Part shown: piece after piece, positions 63,566 through 64,000 of the stretch
Layout: each line of letters begins with the position of its first letter
How positions within the stretch are numbered: the first letter of the stretch is position 1
Source: Saxidomus purpurata
Lineage: Eukaryota > Mollusca > Bivalvia > Venerida > Veneridae
DNA length: 64,000 nucleotides
Direction of reading: 5' to 3'
Assembly (NCBI GenBank): GCA_022818135.1
Contig: JAFMSR010000018.1
Span: 4,263,542-4,327,541 of the forward strand
The notes under the pieces: generated by a model
What the model saw: the letters and a program-made list of their open reading frames with translations, nothing else
Told to the model about the DNA's origin: nothing
Database searches by the model: none
Position numbers and translations under genes: made by a program

Positions 63566-63631
63566 GCTAAACTCCGCCACATTCAAGTCTGTATTCACTT
63601 TTGAGAAAGTTCGCAACACCTTTTTCGTCTT

Positions 63632-64000
63632 CTTAACCAGAAAGGTAAAACAGAAATTTCAAATTGTATTTTAGTCCTTTGTAGTCAATATTATTTCCTC
63701 CTTGTTATTTTCTTTTTTCTTAAACAAATTTTGCAGAATCTTAATTATTCTTGATTAAGCACCTGTTTAACTGTGTGACTGAAATCGCAATGTATACCAT
63801 CACTGGTCATCTACCCTCTTTTATTACCTTGTTAAAGAATCAATCGTGTAACTTATTGGGTAATAAGAATACAATTTTAAATTGACACTTGTTGACAATA
63901 GGTAATCATTACCATTTCAATTAAAACTTGATAAGCAACCGTTCACGCGTAGCGCTTAAAGGAGGGTCATACGTAACAAAGCTCCTCCCACCTCATTATT
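63632..64000. other. Upstream of the forkhead first exon, nothing recognised
   Basis: A polypyrimidine tract and AG at ~63632-63655 (minus strand) could be an acceptor. Otherwise AT-rich without clear promoter motifs. Confidence 0.35.

Overview
The window is animal nuclear DNA, AT-rich and intron-rich with canonical GT-AG splice sites. It most likely comes from a bivalve or other mollusc. That is an inference from the spiralian-style forkhead gene and from the dense mobile elements: tRNA-derived SINEs, pearl/Helentron-like tandem-core elements and MITEs. No species can be named from the sequence alone.

Four protein-coding genes are supported. Positions 442-11297 (+) hold the last 15 coding exons of VPS33B, a Sec1/Munc18-family trafficking protein; its first ~95 codons lie upstream of the window. 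Positions 19169-37855 (+) hold a complete six-exon gene for a 395-residue type I membrane protein. Its ectodomain looks like the N-terminal part of a Delta/Jagged Notch ligand (MNLL/C2 region plus a divergent DSL-like cysteine module), but it has no EGF repeats. A Ser/Thr-rich stalk leads straight to the membrane segment. Positions 40367-52560 (-) hold a complete 19-coding-exon NAA35, the NatC auxiliary subunit (712 residues). Positions 61486-63565 (-) hold a two-exon forkhead transcription factor, probably FoxAB.

VPS33B and the Notch-ligand-like gene run rightwards; NAA35 and the forkhead gene run leftwards. The ligand-like gene and NAA35 therefore converge across 37.9-40.4 kb. Nothing suggests an operon or shared function among neighbours.

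The remaining sequence is introns and repeats. The clearest are: a 31-bp minisatellite in a VPS33B intron that copies the splice donor; a PIF/Harbinger-like element (16491-18048) nested in an older repeat whose unoccupied paralogue lies at 39.8-40.2 kb; a two-copy 429-bp MITE family; a 499-bp foldback element with an 8-bp target duplication; a perfect 49-bp hairpin in the ligand-like gene; several unrelated-looking repeats sharing a ~155-170 bp tandem core; tRNA-derived SINEs; and broken reverse-transcriptase and SGNH-hydrolase-like ORFs at 53.4-56.6 kb. Positions 31579-31980 are almost pure homopolymer blocks and are probably a consensus or assembly artefact.
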